Below, piece after piece: positions 47,760-59,670 of a stretch of DNA of 64,000 nt. Under the pieces are notes generated by a model. The model made no database searches and had not been told where the DNA came from. It saw only the letters and a list, made by a program, of their open reading frames with translations. Source of the stretch: Fremontodendron californicum (taxonomy: Eukaryota > Streptophyta > Magnoliopsida > Malvales > Malvaceae); the NCBI GenBank assembly GCA_030761205.1, contig JAULJL010000034.1:3061501-3125500 (forward strand), in the 5' to 3' direction. A program made the translations under genes and the position numbers. Positions within the stretch are counted from its first letter, which is position 1; each line of letters starts with the position of its first letter.

Positions 47760-49172
47760 CCAACTCCTCCTAGACAGTATCAGAGAGCTCTCTCTCAACT
47801 CTCATCGCGAAGTTTCCTCCCGTAAGTTATTGGAATAATCATCCACTATTTTTTTTTTTTTTTATTTCTTACCGATGAATTTATATGCTTTAACAGCTTT
47901 CGAAGTGAATGCAGTTAGGGCTTTCCTTTGATATACTGGTTAGAAATTTTTTATTACTTTAATCGTTATACATGTTCTTTCCTGGAAATTTCTGAGTGTT
48001 ATTCTTTGTACTTTTCTTAGACAATGTAATTTTAATCTTATATAGATAATAAAATTTATTTATTTTTTGAAAAAGACTAAGAAAAATTAGGGTTTTTCTT
48101 CCGTCCTTTGTAAATTATGTACAGGATATTAGGAAATTTCTGGCAAGTAGAAAAGCTTAGTCCGAATGAAAAAAAAATAAAAAAATCTGTTTTGTCTGTT
48201 TAAGGGTTTAGTTAGGACTTAGAACCCAAGTCCTTCTGCCAGCTTTCATCTTTTCTTTGTAGTCATTCTATCTGTAACTCTAGATGGAGGAAAGTTTTGG
48301 AACGAATCGATAGGTATTTGACAAAGCAAGAAAAAATGTTTTATGCTTCCAAAAATATCACAAGTACTGTTGAAAAACATTACTTTCTGGAATACAATGT
48401 TCTTTTTTGACCTTTGCATGTTTCTTAAGCCTACCTGATGAGTAGTGATGATTTTTTTCCTTTTCTTTTAATTGTTTTAGTTGTTTTTTAATCTAAATTC
48501 TTTTGAATTTTTTTGATGATTTACATAATTAGCTTTATTTTCTCCAACATTTAGATATAGAGTACACCTATGTTGCTTCGACTCTTCATTGTTCTTGAAG
48601 TACCTGTGTTCGACGCCTATCCGGACATGGGTATGGGGATATAAACCTCCAAGAACCTCCCAAATACATGAAAATCTTAGAAAAAATTGAACATACTCGT
48701 GTCGGACACGCACACCCAAGTCCAAGTAACATAGGTGTACACAACTAGTTATTGGCTTTTCTTAATCTAGGGGGTTTCCCTGTTACCATAATTTTGAAGC
48801 TTTTATTTTTTTAGGACCTACTGGTTAATTTGCATACAGCAGTACTTATAGGTGAGGTTGCCAAGGGCTGGGGCTCAGGCCTTTTGAGTTTTGACAGCTA
48901 TTTCTAACTCAATGCCTATATATTTTTTGCAATTTGTCATGTAGGTTTCTGTCTGTGTTTGTATATAACATGAAATTAATGAAGAGTATGATATTTTCGG
49001 TGTTTTCGTTTAATCTACTATAAAAGGAATTATAAAGAATGATTCTTGTTTATGTGACGATTTGTCCTTTTAGAATTTGCAGGTAGATGCAGACTCTGAT
49101 GCTTTGAATTTCTGAAAGTGTTTTATGCTTGTGCCTGCCACGCTAATTGTCATCTAATACCCTTTTCATTTT
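47760..49172 (+). other. 5' non-coding exon and intron of the RBM18-like gene
   Basis: A leader exon probably ends at ctcccg|taagtt or close by (about 47821). A second non-coding stretch begins after tttgcag (49083) and runs to the ATG at 49173. The intron between contains hAT MITE copy F. Structure inferred from splice signals only. Confidence 0.5.
48568..48734 (+). mobile_element. hAT-type MITE, copy F (167 bp), in leader intron
   Basis: Ends CTATGTTGCTTCGACTC and AAGTCCAAGTAACATAG. The octamers GAGTACAC (48560-48567) and GTGTACAC (48735-48742) form an 8-bp TSD with one mismatch. Confidence 0.9.
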
Positions 49173-50632
49173 ATGGTAAATTCACTATCCTAAGCTTTGA
49201 TTTACATGTGAAGTTTTTGTAATATATGTTAAAGTTGAAATGCATCTCAAAATTCTCTCCGCTACTTTGTATTCCCTCTGCTACTTTGTATTCCCTCCAA
49301 CTTTTGAACTATAGAATGTTGGTCTCTTCCCTACGACTAAATAGTTTTCCACTGTTTTGTTGATTCAAATCTTACTTGTGCGTGTTCCTGGGCTTGGGTT
49401 TGGCTGTTTGGGCAATGAAATTTGATTTCTGTTATAATGTTAGAAACACAATACAAAAAGATCTTGTTTCTTAATCTCAAGGGACCTTGTGCTCCATCAG
49501 GTAGCTCCCATGCCAAGATTGCCATGTTTCGATTGTTCTTGAGCATCAGGAAGAAACAGAGCTTTCTGCACTTCCCAAGGGATTTTCATCATGTAGCTTA
49601 ATCTAGTACTTTTTTCCCTCCATTTTCTGATATTTCAATATATAAAAATTTCACTCATGTTGGATTGATGGTTGTATTTTTGTGCCCAAAATGTGTTTGT
49701 CTTGTCTTGATTCAAGATGTTTTGAGCTTGTTGGGGCCACTTTTCTTTTCTTAAAGCAGTTCAGAATTGTATGATTTTCCAATAAGCTTGGTGCATTATC
49801 CTATGTTATCCGGACTCTTCATTTTTCTAAAGTACCGTGTTCGACACCTGTGTCCGACACATGTTCAGACATGAGTATAGAGGTATGATCCTCCAAATAT
49901 ATGAAAAAACTTTAAAAAAAAATTAAGTATACCCATATCCGTCAGTTACCCCGAGTCCGGATAACATAGGCATTATTCAAGACATTCATGATTTTGAATT
50001 GGGTGTAATGGCTGACTGCAGGATCCTAGGAATTTCACAGATGAGAAGAGTGAGAGCAGACTTTACGTTGGTAACCTTGATCTAAGAATAACCGAGTGAG
50101 TATAATTATTTGAAACTGAAGCTTTTATTGCAAAATATCTGTGGAAACTAACATTATACTGTTCTTTTCCAGAGCTGCTCTGATTAAGATGTTTTCTCCA
50201 TACGGGAAGATTATATCTGAAGATTTCTTGTGGCACACTCGTGGGCCCAAACGTGGAGAACCACGAGGGTTTGCCTTTATCCAGTACAGCACGAAAGAGG
50301 TAAAGTTTGTCTGCTTATTCTTTCTCTTTGTTTTCAGGCAAGTCCTGATTTCCACATTTAAAGTGAGTATGCAGGAAGCTAAATTGGCCAAGGAGAAGAT
50401 GCATGGGAGATTAGCTTGTGGTCGCCCATTGATGGTTCGTCTAGCTAGTGAGAAATACTTGGAGGAAGCAGCGCAGAATTCTTCCAAAGCTGGAGGTGAG
50501 GCACTTAAAAGTGGCACCGCTAGTAGCACCTCAGGACAGACGAGTCGCAGCGCCAAAATTGCTGCGATTAAGAACAAATTGAAGGCCTTGGATGAAGAGA
50601 GGGGGAGCGCAAAGAAGCAGAAACCAAGCTGA
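49173..50632 (+). CDS. RRM protein, RBM18-like, 153 aa
   Basis: Small RNA-binding protein with one RRM. Exons: 49173-49175 (only the ATG, followed by donor GTAAAT), 50022-50095, 50173-50299, 50375-50632. Phases agree for 153 codons. The start is inferred: exon 50022 opens in frame as DPRNFTDEKS, and the only good upstream ATG|GT is at 49173, giving MDPRNF. The RRM has RNP2 LYVGNL (about 15-20) and RNP1 RGFAFIQY (about 56-63), with FSPYGKIISEDFLWH between. This matches the RBM18 pattern, including an extended loop (TRGPKRGEPRG). The tail is Ser/Ala/Lys-rich and ends AKKQKPS. Its role is not established by the sequence. Introns carry MITE copies F and G. Confidence 0.82.
49801..49969 (+). mobile_element. 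hAT-type MITE, copy G (169 bp), in intron
   Basis: Ends CTATGTTATCCGGACTC and GAGTCCGGATAACATAG, exact 17-bp inverted repeats. The flanks read gcattatc (left) and gcattatt (right), an 8-bp TSD with a mismatch at the last base. Confidence 0.9.
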
Positions 50633-51279
50633 TTGCATTTCTTGTAAGGAGTTTACTATCAATCCTGTAGACATTACTGATACTTTTTTAAGATAGTGAT
50701 CAAGTCTGAATCGACCCAAACTTTGACCAATTCGCTCTTCCGTTTGAAACTAAAAATCCAAAAGAAAGGATTTCTCAAGATTTGATTGAGAACAGCACGT
50801 TTAAGTACCCCTGAGGTCCTGGCTGCTTTTCGAGAAAGGATTGTATTTGGCAACGGCGCAATGCCGAGTCTGCTACCGAAGAGGCGATCAAACACGAAAT
50901 CTGAATTGTGCCAATTGCCAAATACAATACCAAAGATCTTGACTCGAATCTGATTGCCGTATGATCGTAAGGTGAAAGGTAACAGTACTGTTTTTTTAAG
51001 ATTTCACAAGAACAGTAGATCTGAGAACCGAGTGCTAAGCCGACTGCTTCACTAGCTTTTGCAACGTCAATTCTACTGCCAAACTCTCCTTCAACGCTAA
51101 CGGCGTCAAAGCTCCCATTTCTACACATAAGCCGCGCTCAGGCTCAATCCCATTCCCACGAGCTCCTACAACACTCGACTGGTTTGTTCACGCCAAAATA
51201 TCTATTCAATCTCACGAAGAAACAGTTCATTTCTCACACACTTACTTTATCATCATCCACCCGGTTTATCTCGTTCTAC
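50633..51279. other. Spacer between RBM18-like and DUF819 genes
   Basis: 3' UTR, then spacer. It contains a short perfect inverted repeat, attgtatttggcaa at 50840-50853 and its complement at 50915-50928. No gene is supported. A minus-strand open frame at 50775-51128 has no family features. Confidence 0.4.
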
Positions 51280-51453
51280 TAACAGAAGTCAAGCTTTTCT
51301 CTCTCGTCATTGGTTACACCACCAGAGCCTCCAATGAGACTAAATCCATAACCGTCAGATCTCAATTGAATTTCCCTCTCATTTTCTGCCAATGACCATT
51401 GGGGCAATCGGACTGCTTTCTTCGCCACCAGTCAGTGCCTTCGGTATCTGGTA
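51280..51453 (+). pseudogene. Broken duplicate of DUF819 gene exon 1
   Basis: The sequence matches the 3' half of the real first exon about 760 bp downstream. GTCAGATCTCAATTGAATTT corresponds to RSQLRYP, and gaccattggggcaatcggactgct to gaccactggggcacgtggactgct, followed by ttcggtatctgg|taatc at the same donor position as ctctgg|taataa. Small insertions (about 1 and 4 bases) shift the frame, and a TGA falls after CQ. No further exons of the copy follow before the true gene. Confidence 0.75.
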
Positions 51454-51887
51454 ATCTAATCTCTCTCTTTTGAATATTCGATGCAAACTTTTTTTATTTT
51501 TTTTTCATAATTTCATTTAAAAATAAAAATATATTTATTAAATTAAGTAATTGAATTTGATTAATAATAATTTATTATATTTGTTTAATATTTTTATTTA
51601 TTTGATATTTTAAAAAATTAAATATTAAATATTTAAAATTTTATATTTACATATAAACACATAGATATATGTGTTTATATGTGTATATAATATATAAACT
51701 CGAAACGACGCCATAGGTACCGTATTGACTACTTTATTTCGAACTCTTTGGCGGACTGGACTGTTTGTCACATTGTCGAGTTGGGAAGCCATCCCTGCCA
51801 TGTGGGCTAACACCACGTCATCGTCCTGCAAACGGACGAGTCCAACACTAATAAAACCTCAAGACGGGAACAGGAGGAGTAGTGCAT

Positions 51888-54800
51888 ATGAGCGTCAACC
51901 CTCCACCATTAATGGCATCTTTCGCCTTATCCTCATCTCTCGTACCCCTCCCCACCTCCCCACCAATCCAGTCTTTCTGCCTCTCACCTCTTTCTTTCAG
52001 CTATAACCTCGTAACTGCTTCAACAGGCCGCCTAGTTCCAAACCTCGCGCTCTCGTATCAAAACACAAGCTTAAACAAACCGCTTCTCACACCATCTTTA
52101 ATACCAAAGACCCGAAATGTGGAGGTTCGATCACAGCTTAGATACCCAATCATTTCTCCTGAAGACCACTGGGGCACGTGGACTGCTCTGTTCTCCATCG
52201 GTGCTTTTGGTCTCTGGTAATAATAATATCCCTTAACACTATTGGTTTTTTTATTAATGGAGAGTTACTAAACTCTGTTAGTGTAATTTACCCCCCCCAA
52301 AAAAAGAATCAATAACTGTATATTTTATGGAATATTTGTTAAGGTCCGAGAAAACAAAGATTGGAAGTATGGTGAGTGCGGCATTAGTGAGCACATTGGT
52401 GGGGCTGGCAGCAAGCAATCTGGGCATAATTCCTTTTGAAGCACCAGCTTATTCTCTTTTCATGCGATTTTTACTACCATTGGCTGTTCCTTTACTCTTG
52501 TTTAGAGCAGATTTGCGGCGTGTCATACGCTCAACTGGGACATTGCTGCTCGCTTTCTTGCTTGGATCAGGTTAGTAGGATTTGTTGTTGACGATCCCAT
52601 ATACTTATTTATACCTTTTAATGAGAATGCGATTGTTTAAGTTATGATATTCAAGGATGATCCTCCCATATGTTTATGTCCAGTGTCCACGAATGCTATT
52701 GCTCTTGATCTGGAATGGAATGGAATTTATGTTCATGTAATTCAATTCCGGTGAGGGGGATTGGGAGTTTCTCTCAATATCAGAGACTCAGAGTTACTGA
52801 AATGTTACCAGGGGCAAAGGCAGGAATTTTTTTTTGGGGGGGGCCCGTTAGGTGTGTTGAAACGGTCGGTTCGAATTTCAATTAATCAAAATTTTATTTT
52901 CTTTAACCGTTAACCGAACCGAATAGTATAAGAGATGAATTAACCGAATCGAAATAATTTCAGTTAATTCGGTCGATTTTCGATTAATCGAAATAAATAC
53001 TCATTTTATTTTACACCAAATGACAAAATACGTTAATTGTACTCTATCTATAATAATATAACCAATCAATCAACCAAAATCTAAAACCAAAGCATAATAA
53101 AATCCAAATATCAAACATACTAAAACAACTAAGAAAATATAAAGTATTTCGGTTAATATGGTTAATTTCGTTTAACCAAAATTTATCAAAATCCTTAAAC
53201 CGAATACCGAACCGAATTTTTTTTTGTTACCCGATTAACCGAACCGAATTAGATTTCGGTCGGTTAACTTGGTTAAAACCGAATAATGAACACCTCTAGA
53301 GGCCGCTCAATATAAACATGATTAATTTAAAAATAAAAATAACATACACTAATTTTGACTTATTAGCGTAATTCTCATAAAAATTGAAAGAATTAACAAA
53401 TTAAACAAAATAGAAGAAAACTTTTACTATGTAATTATTTTTGTATAAAGATTATAATAGTTCAACTTTCTTTAATTAATTTTTTATTACTATCATAAAA
53501 AGAAAATATTAGTTGACATATCATAATAAATATCGAGATATTTTTTTGATTTATTGAGAAGAATTTTTTTAATTTAAGGAAGTAAATATTATGTATAATG
53601 ATATTTAATTAAGTAAAAAATTAAAGACAATGAAATTAATAATGATAAAGTTTAAAACTAACAAATTTAACAAATTAATCATATTAATATATTAATTTTA
53701 TAAAGAAGTTGTCAAAATTAAAAATGTTGGGGGGCCAAACTAGAAATTTTCCTTTTTTGTTAGTTAAGAAATCCTTTCTACAATTGGATCTTCATGAATT
53801 TAGGGGGGCCCCATGCCAGCCCCCCCTAAATTCGCCTCTGAATGTTACTGAATATATATATATATATATATTCAAAAAATAAATTGAATATTAGGAAAAA
53901 TTGATTACTCTGATAATGACTGAATTCCAGGCAAGGGGATTGTTTACATTGCAAATGCATGGATGGTTCAAAATCCTCCTCTGCTTTGGCATTTTTTATT
54001 ATCTTCTACTCCAAATACCTTTCCTAGGCAACAGAGAAAAATATTTAATTTTTTCAGGTTTATGATTTACTCTATATTATAATAATGACATGCTAACTTC
54101 CTGTTAGTTCCGCTGAGTTTACTGCTAAAACAGTGAGCATTGCCTTGTAGGTATCATGTAGTTAATATAACTCTTTACTAGTTGAGGCTCTGCATCTTTG
54201 ACATCCATTGCCTAGAACAGGTACTAGACTTTTACTAGTAACTTACTCCTGCAATGAACTTTTGGATTCTCGCCTACTGAGGGTACTGTGAGACTTTGCT
54301 TGACGCCATGAATATTCATGTTTTCCCCTTTAATTTTGGTACAAGAAGAGAATATAGAAAACTAAGATTAAGTCCTAGGCAAAGCAACCAATCTAATAGG
54401 TTGATTTTGGTTCATCCTTTATGAGTGGGAACTGTAGATTATTAAACTAATATCATGTATTCTGTCGAATTCATTTATGTATGAATTAGTAATTTGGAAG
54501 AGACTGGATTTCTTTCATCTAAATATTATGTTTAACTTTTAAAATAATTCGTAGTAACCCTTGTTTATGCTTTTGGATGACAGTTTCAACTGTAGTTGGG
54601 ACTCTAGTGGCTTTTCTGATGGTGCCTATGCGATCACTTGGTCCAGATAATTGGAAAATAGCTTCTGCCCTCATGGGTAGTTATATTGGTGGATGTAAGT
54701 TGCCTGAAAATTTTAGTGCTTCTTATTCTTAGAGCTATCTGACACAACTGTAAGGAAATGTGACAACTTGACAATTAAAGATTATATTTTGCTCATAACA

Positions 54801-56701
54801 CCTAGAACTTGTAAGATCATCATTGTGGTAAACATATAACATTTAACTTAGCAATGACTAGAAAAAGAATATAAAGCGTGTTTGTGTATGTATTTAATTA
54901 CGTAATTCACATTGATGTGGCTTAATTACGCTCACAGACATACATATGGACTTGTAAGCAATAAAGATTAGAATATTTGGGGCTAGTTATTGAGTTTCCT
55001 GAGTAATTATGAAGAGGCAACAGATGTGGAATATTGATTGGTGTGGACATCTGAAGTAAACATACAGACTAATACACATATCGAAGTCTTTATGCATGTG
55101 TTGAGGTAGCCATAGCAGTAGTATTTCTCAAGTAATTACAGATAAAACCATTAAACACCATTGATATTCTATTAATGTCCCTGCATTTTGATTTATATTG
55201 GCTTATCTTTGACACTAAAAAGGTTGGGGAGAAAATCACTGGCCCTGAACTTTGAAATATGTTCGGTGCAAGAAGTGTTCAAATAGGATCGGAGCATGTA
55301 TTTAAAATGCTATCACTGTACTTTAACATCTTCCTAGATTAGTACATTTTTGAGATATCTACAGTTGTTTACTTGAGGCACAATTTAATTAAGAGCAATC
55401 TTATTCATCTATTTTAACATCTTCTTAGATTAGTACATGTTTGAGAATGCCTTCATCAAATATTATATTCTTTCAACAAAATTCAATTCAAAGTATGCCT
55501 AGTAACTGAGCACTTTCTGTTGGATCACTTTAGCTGTTAACTACATTGCAATTTCAGAGGCTCTTGGTGTTTCTCCGTCAGTTTTGGCTGCCGGAGTTGC
55601 TGCAGACAATGTTATTTGTGTTATATACTTTATGGTATTGTTTGCATTAGCCTCTAAAATAGCTCCTGAGGCTTCAACATCAACCAATGGTACATTGCTT
55701 GACTCCTTGATATCATGATGTTTTACAGTAGATAGAAATATTCACCCATTTCTCCTGGTTCCCTCTTGCAATAATTAAGTCACAACAGCTTTAGATAGCT
55801 ATTTGCATCACAAAACAGAATTTGCTGATTAATTCTCATTCCTGTTTACTGAATGTCCTTGAAAATAATAGGTTGCATACTTAGCATTAATTTTTGTATA
55901 CAATTGAAATCAATCAAATATTGATAGATTCTATCATGGTATTGCTGATATTTAAGAACCTTTTAATGTTTTTGGCAGATGTTGAAATGAATTTGGATTC
56001 TATTATGGGAGGCAAAATCCCTGTGCTCCGGACTGCTACGGCTCTTGCTATATCCTTTTTGATATGTAAGACGGCCTCTTATCTTACAAATTTGTTCAAG
56101 ATTGAAGGGGGCCTCCTTCCTGGAGTAACAGTAATTGTTGTAATATTTGCAACTCTATTCCCTACGCAGTTTGGTAATCTTGCAGTTGCTGGTGATACGC
56201 TTGCTCTCGTTCTCATGCAGGTTTGAATATTTCCAATTCTAATTGATTTGCTTCAACAATATGCAAATTGTAGCTTGACTCTTATGTATAAAAAATCCCA
56301 GGGACATTTACCTTGTTATAAAAACAAGTGTAAACCAACAGAATGGTTGTTTTTACATTTATTGTTGTTCAAGACAGGTATTTTTTGCTGTGGTGGGTGC
56401 TAATGGGAGCATATGGAATGTCATCAACACAGCACCTAGTATTTTTTTGTTTGCTCTAGTTCAAGTGTCTGTCCATCTTGCTATGATCCTTGGACTTGGA
56501 AAGCTATTTCGTTTTGATTTAAAGCTATTACTTTTGGCATCAAATGCCAACATTGGTGGCCCTACTACTGCATCTGGAATGGCCACGGCTAAAGGATGGG
56601 CCTCTTTGGTACTCCCAGCAATCCTTGCAGGCATTTTTGGAATCGCCATTGCAACTTTTCTTGGCATTGGTTTTGGAACAATGGTGCTTAGGAACTTGTA
56701 A
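51888..56701 (+). CDS. DUF819-family membrane protein, plastid-type, 462 aa
   Basis: Multi-pass membrane protein of the DUF819 (bacterial YjcL-like) family; transport function unproven. Six exons: 51888-52216, 52344-52570, 54584-54694, 55534-55689, 55979-56220, 56378-56701. Phases agree. The first ATG is 51888. A second (51912, MASFALSSSLVP) looks more like a transit-peptide start and would give 454 aa. Residues 9-90 are Ser/Pro/Leu-rich and low in acidic residues, as in chloroplast targeting. The mature part starts near ISPEDHWGTWTALFSIGAFG and has about ten hydrophobic segments, e.g. MVSAALVSTLVGLAASNLGI, SLFMRFLLPLAVPLLLF, VSTVVGTLVAFLMVP, ALVLMQVFFAVVGANG. Conserved motifs include ASALMGSYIGGSVNYIAISE, GVAADNV and LLLASNANIGGPTTASGMA. 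Intron 2 (2 kb) hosts a hAT element. Confidence 0.9.
52809..53840. mobile_element. hAT-type element, 1032 bp, in DUF819 intron 2
   Basis: Starts CAGGGGCAAAGGCAGGAATT and ends AATTCGCCTCTG, the inverse of CAGAGGCGAATT. AATGTTAC is exact on both sides (52801-52808 and 53841-53848), a perfect 8-bp TSD. G-runs lie next to both ends (GGGGGGGG, CCCCCCC). A second element seems nested inside (about 52850-53299: aggtgtgttgaaacggtcgg on the left, the inverse of aggtgttcattattcggttt on the right). There is no coding capacity, so it is non-autonomous. Confidence 0.85.
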
Positions 56702-56987
56702 GCATTACTGATCCAACATACTGCTAAATACCATTCTGTACAACTTTTATTTATACACATGATTGCAGTTTGATAATCGGTCTTGCATTCATATTTTTGA
56801 TGACTTGAAAACCTTCTTGTTTTCCTACACATCTAATTAATATTACTCAATGTTGCAAAAATCATTGGTTAATGTTGTAAATTGGCCTACCTGATGAAGC
56901 CATACTATTACTAGCAGACAAGGCATGCGGACTACTAACTAGACAGGGATGAAAGAGAAGTTTTGTGATCAAAAATACTTGTTAGGA

Positions 56988-57179
56988 CTTTGTTTGCCCG
57001 ACATCCGTGTTCTTTATTTTTTTTAAGTATTCGTATCCGACATCCGTATTCGACACATTCGAATGTGGATATGGAGGTATGATCTTCAAATATATGGAAA
57101 AACTTAAAAAAAAAATTGAATATATCCGTATCGGACATATATCCGTATCCGATACTCACTCCGAAATTGAGTAACATAG
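56988..57179 (+). mobile_element. hAT-type MITE, copy H
   Basis: The left end is degenerate (ctttgtttgcccgacatcc), while the right end gagtaacatag is intact. The interior words tatggaaaaactt and tcggacatatatccgtatcc fit the family. No TSD is visible. Confidence 0.8.
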
Positions 57180-57338
57180 CAAATCCACGTTTGGAAATTA
57201 CTGTTGCAAAAATCATTGGTTAATGTTGTAAATTGGCCTACCTGATGAAGCCATACTATTACTAGCAGACAAGGCATGCGGAATACTAACTAGACAGGGA
57301 TGAAAGAGAAGTTTTGTGATCAAAAATATTTGTTAGGA

Positions 57339-57551
57339 CTTTGTTTGCCCGACATCCGTGTTCTTTTGTTTTGTTTTTTTTTTTTTTTTTTTTTTAAGTA
57401 TTGGTATTCGACATCTGTATTCGACACATATTCGAATGTGGATATGGAGGTACGATCTTCAAATATATGGAAAAACTTAAAAAAAAATTGAATATATTCG
57501 TGTCGGACATATATCCGTATCCGATACTTACTCCGAATTTGAGTAACATAA
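57339..57551 (+). mobile_element. hAT-type MITE, copy I
   Basis: Duplicate of copy H by the tandem duplication. The poly-T has expanded and the right end is altered to gagtaacataa. Confidence 0.8.
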
Positions 57552-57652
57552 CAAATCCATGTTTGGAAATTACTGTAAAAGTCAAAGCTAAAAATGATAA
57601 AGATATAGCAATAACTTGTTGTGGGTTTATATATATATATATATATATAGGG

Positions 57653-58718
57653 GAGGGATCCACTTACACTAGTGTAAAACTTATAAGTTTTACACTATTT
57701 TCTGACCATTATATCAAAACTAAATTTGTGGCTCAGATTAAAACTATTTTTTTTTTCACCTTTCCTTACGAGATTTTTTTTAACCCTTTTTTTATCACTT
57801 CATCTCTTTCCCCTTTTTCTCTTTCACTGTATCTCTATCTCTGTTTGCTTCTCTTTCACTAAATTTTGCTTACCGATTCTTTTTCTTTGCTTACCGATTC
57901 AAAGCTTGGTGTGATTCAAACCTTTTATTCTCATTCAGGTAACACAATTTCAGTACTACATTGTATGAATTAAGATTGTTTTCAATAATTTATTCATAAA
58001 TTTCGTGGGTTTCTCCTTGGGTGGAAAGTCATGCTTTTTATGTCTTTAACTGTATTTTATATTGTGAGATTGTGTTTGCTGTTTGGGTGATTTATTATAT
58101 GTATTGTTATTCTCATTTGATTTTTTTTTTTCATCACTAAATTGTTTGAATTAGCAAAAACAAAGAAGAACACATCAAGCCCCTGTTTCGTCATTGTGAT
58201 AATGAAAATCTATCTTTGAACTATTTTTGAAATAATAGGTTGCTACTTTAATCTACAACCCAAATAATTTTTAGTGCCAGGAACCAAGACAAATGACTAA
58301 CGGTCATAAGCAAGAAATTGATTATAAACAAGCATAGCTCACGGTCATTGTCTTTAAAAAAAAAGAATAAGACGCAGGCAAAACTATGCTTTTGTAAATA
58401 CAGTGAACTTGAATAATCCTCGCACATGTTATGTTGGTATCTATTAAAATGAAAAAGATGCTTCTGAATAGTAACTTGTTTATTGTTATTGACTTTATTG
58501 ATTTTAAACATAAAATGAATTTTTATTAAACCATTGTTAGTATGCTGCATCTTTAGACTTGAATGAGAACACAATCTTGCTCGAAATTCATTAAGCAATG
58601 CCCAGTTTAAGCAATTGTTAGTATGCTGCATCTTTAGACTTGAATGGATTTTTATTAAGCAATGCCCAGTTTAGAACTAAAAATTCATGTGGATAGTAGT
58701 TCCACGTACTATAAGTTT
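57653..58718. repeat. Left arm of FAR1-type MULE
   Basis: Inverted counterpart of 63272-64000. The outer part (57653-57987) has its partner beyond the window. A block of about 85 bases (tgccaggaaccaagacaaat to cacggtcattgtctt) recurs near the inner edge: 58275-58360 and, just inside the element, 58721-58806. Confidence 0.85.
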
Positions 58719-58828
58719 TAGTGCCAGGAACCAAGACAAATGACTCACGGTCATAGGCAAGAAATTGATTATAAACAAACATGGCTCACGGTCATTGTCT
58801 TAGCACTTGAAGTCTATGGTTTTTATAT

Positions 58829-59670
58829 ATTTAGCGTTTTTACATGGGCTCTTCACTTTACCTTAATGCATCTCAACTCTATATTTTTTGGACACTTTAC
58901 TATTCATATCAGTATGACACTTTACCATTCATCATGAGTTTGTATAAATTAATCCCATTATTCAACAATTTGAATATATCTAAACTGTGTCGGAGATAAG
59001 ATTATTTGAACAATACTGTAGGATATGATATTTGATACCAGGTCACAATCATTTCTTTATATTACTTAACTCAAAGGTCCTTCAACTATAATATGATATT
59101 GGAACCATATCATAAACATTTCTCTATATACTTGATTGCTTAAACATGATAAAGAACTCCAATAAAGTGATGAACTTTTTATTTTTCTATTTTGTTACAG
59201 TTTTTTTAACTTTTTTTTTTTTTCAGGTTACATGCAAAATAAATTATATTATTTAGCGTTTTTACATGGGCTCTTCACTTTACCTTAATGCATCTCAACT
59301 CTATATTTTTTGGACACTTTACTATTCATATCAGTATGACACTTTACCATTCATCATGAGTTTGTATAAATTAATCCCATTATTGAACAATTTGAATATA
59401 TCTAAACTGTGTCGGAGATAAGATTATTTGAACAATACTGTAGGATATGATATTTGATACCAGGTCACAATCATTTCTTTATATTACTTAACTCAAAGGT
59501 CCTTCAACTATAATATGATATTGGAACCATATCATAAACATTTCTCTATATACTTGATTGCTTAAACATGATAAAGAACTCCAATAAAGTGATGAACTTT
59601 TTATTTTTCTATTTTGTTACAGTTTTTTTAACTTTTTTTTTTTCAGGTTACATGCAAAATAAATTATATT
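58829..59670. repeat. 422-bp direct tandem duplication before the transposase ORF
   Basis: atttagcgtttttacatggg starts both at 58829 and at 59251. Both units end in a T-run, cag and gttacatgcaaaataaattatatt, the second directly against the ATG at 59671. Each unit ends with a plausible 3' splice site, so the duplication doubles the leader acceptor. The copies are nearly identical, suggesting a recent event. Confidence 0.95.

Larger units (their letters stand above)
56851..57573. repeat. 351-bp segment in two tandem copies, each with a MITE
   Basis: tgttgcaaaaatcattggtt begins at 56851 and at 57202. Both units run through the same ggcctacctgatgaagccat stretch into a hAT MITE and end tttggaaattactg. 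The second copy has a longer T-run (about 57368-57396) and a few substitutions. The MITE was therefore duplicated as a passenger, not inserted twice. Confidence 0.92.
56702..57652. other. Spacer downstream of DUF819
   Basis: 3' UTR to about 56850, then a 351-bp tandem duplication and a short TA repeat (about 57631-57650) next to the presumed left end of the FAR1-type MULE. No gene seen. Confidence 0.5.

Noticed and set aside
50840..50928. miRNA-like hairpin with 14-bp perfect arms
   Set aside because: Arms of 14 bp with a loop of about 60 bases are too short and loose for a plant miRNA precursor.
50775..51128. Minus-strand open frame of 117 codons
   Set aside because: No family resemblance and no splice context; it lies in spacer between two plus-strand genes.
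58248..58631. 127-codon minus-strand open frame, mirrored at 63359-63667
   Set aside because: Both copies are the inverted arms of the FAR1-type MULE; there is no domain or start context.
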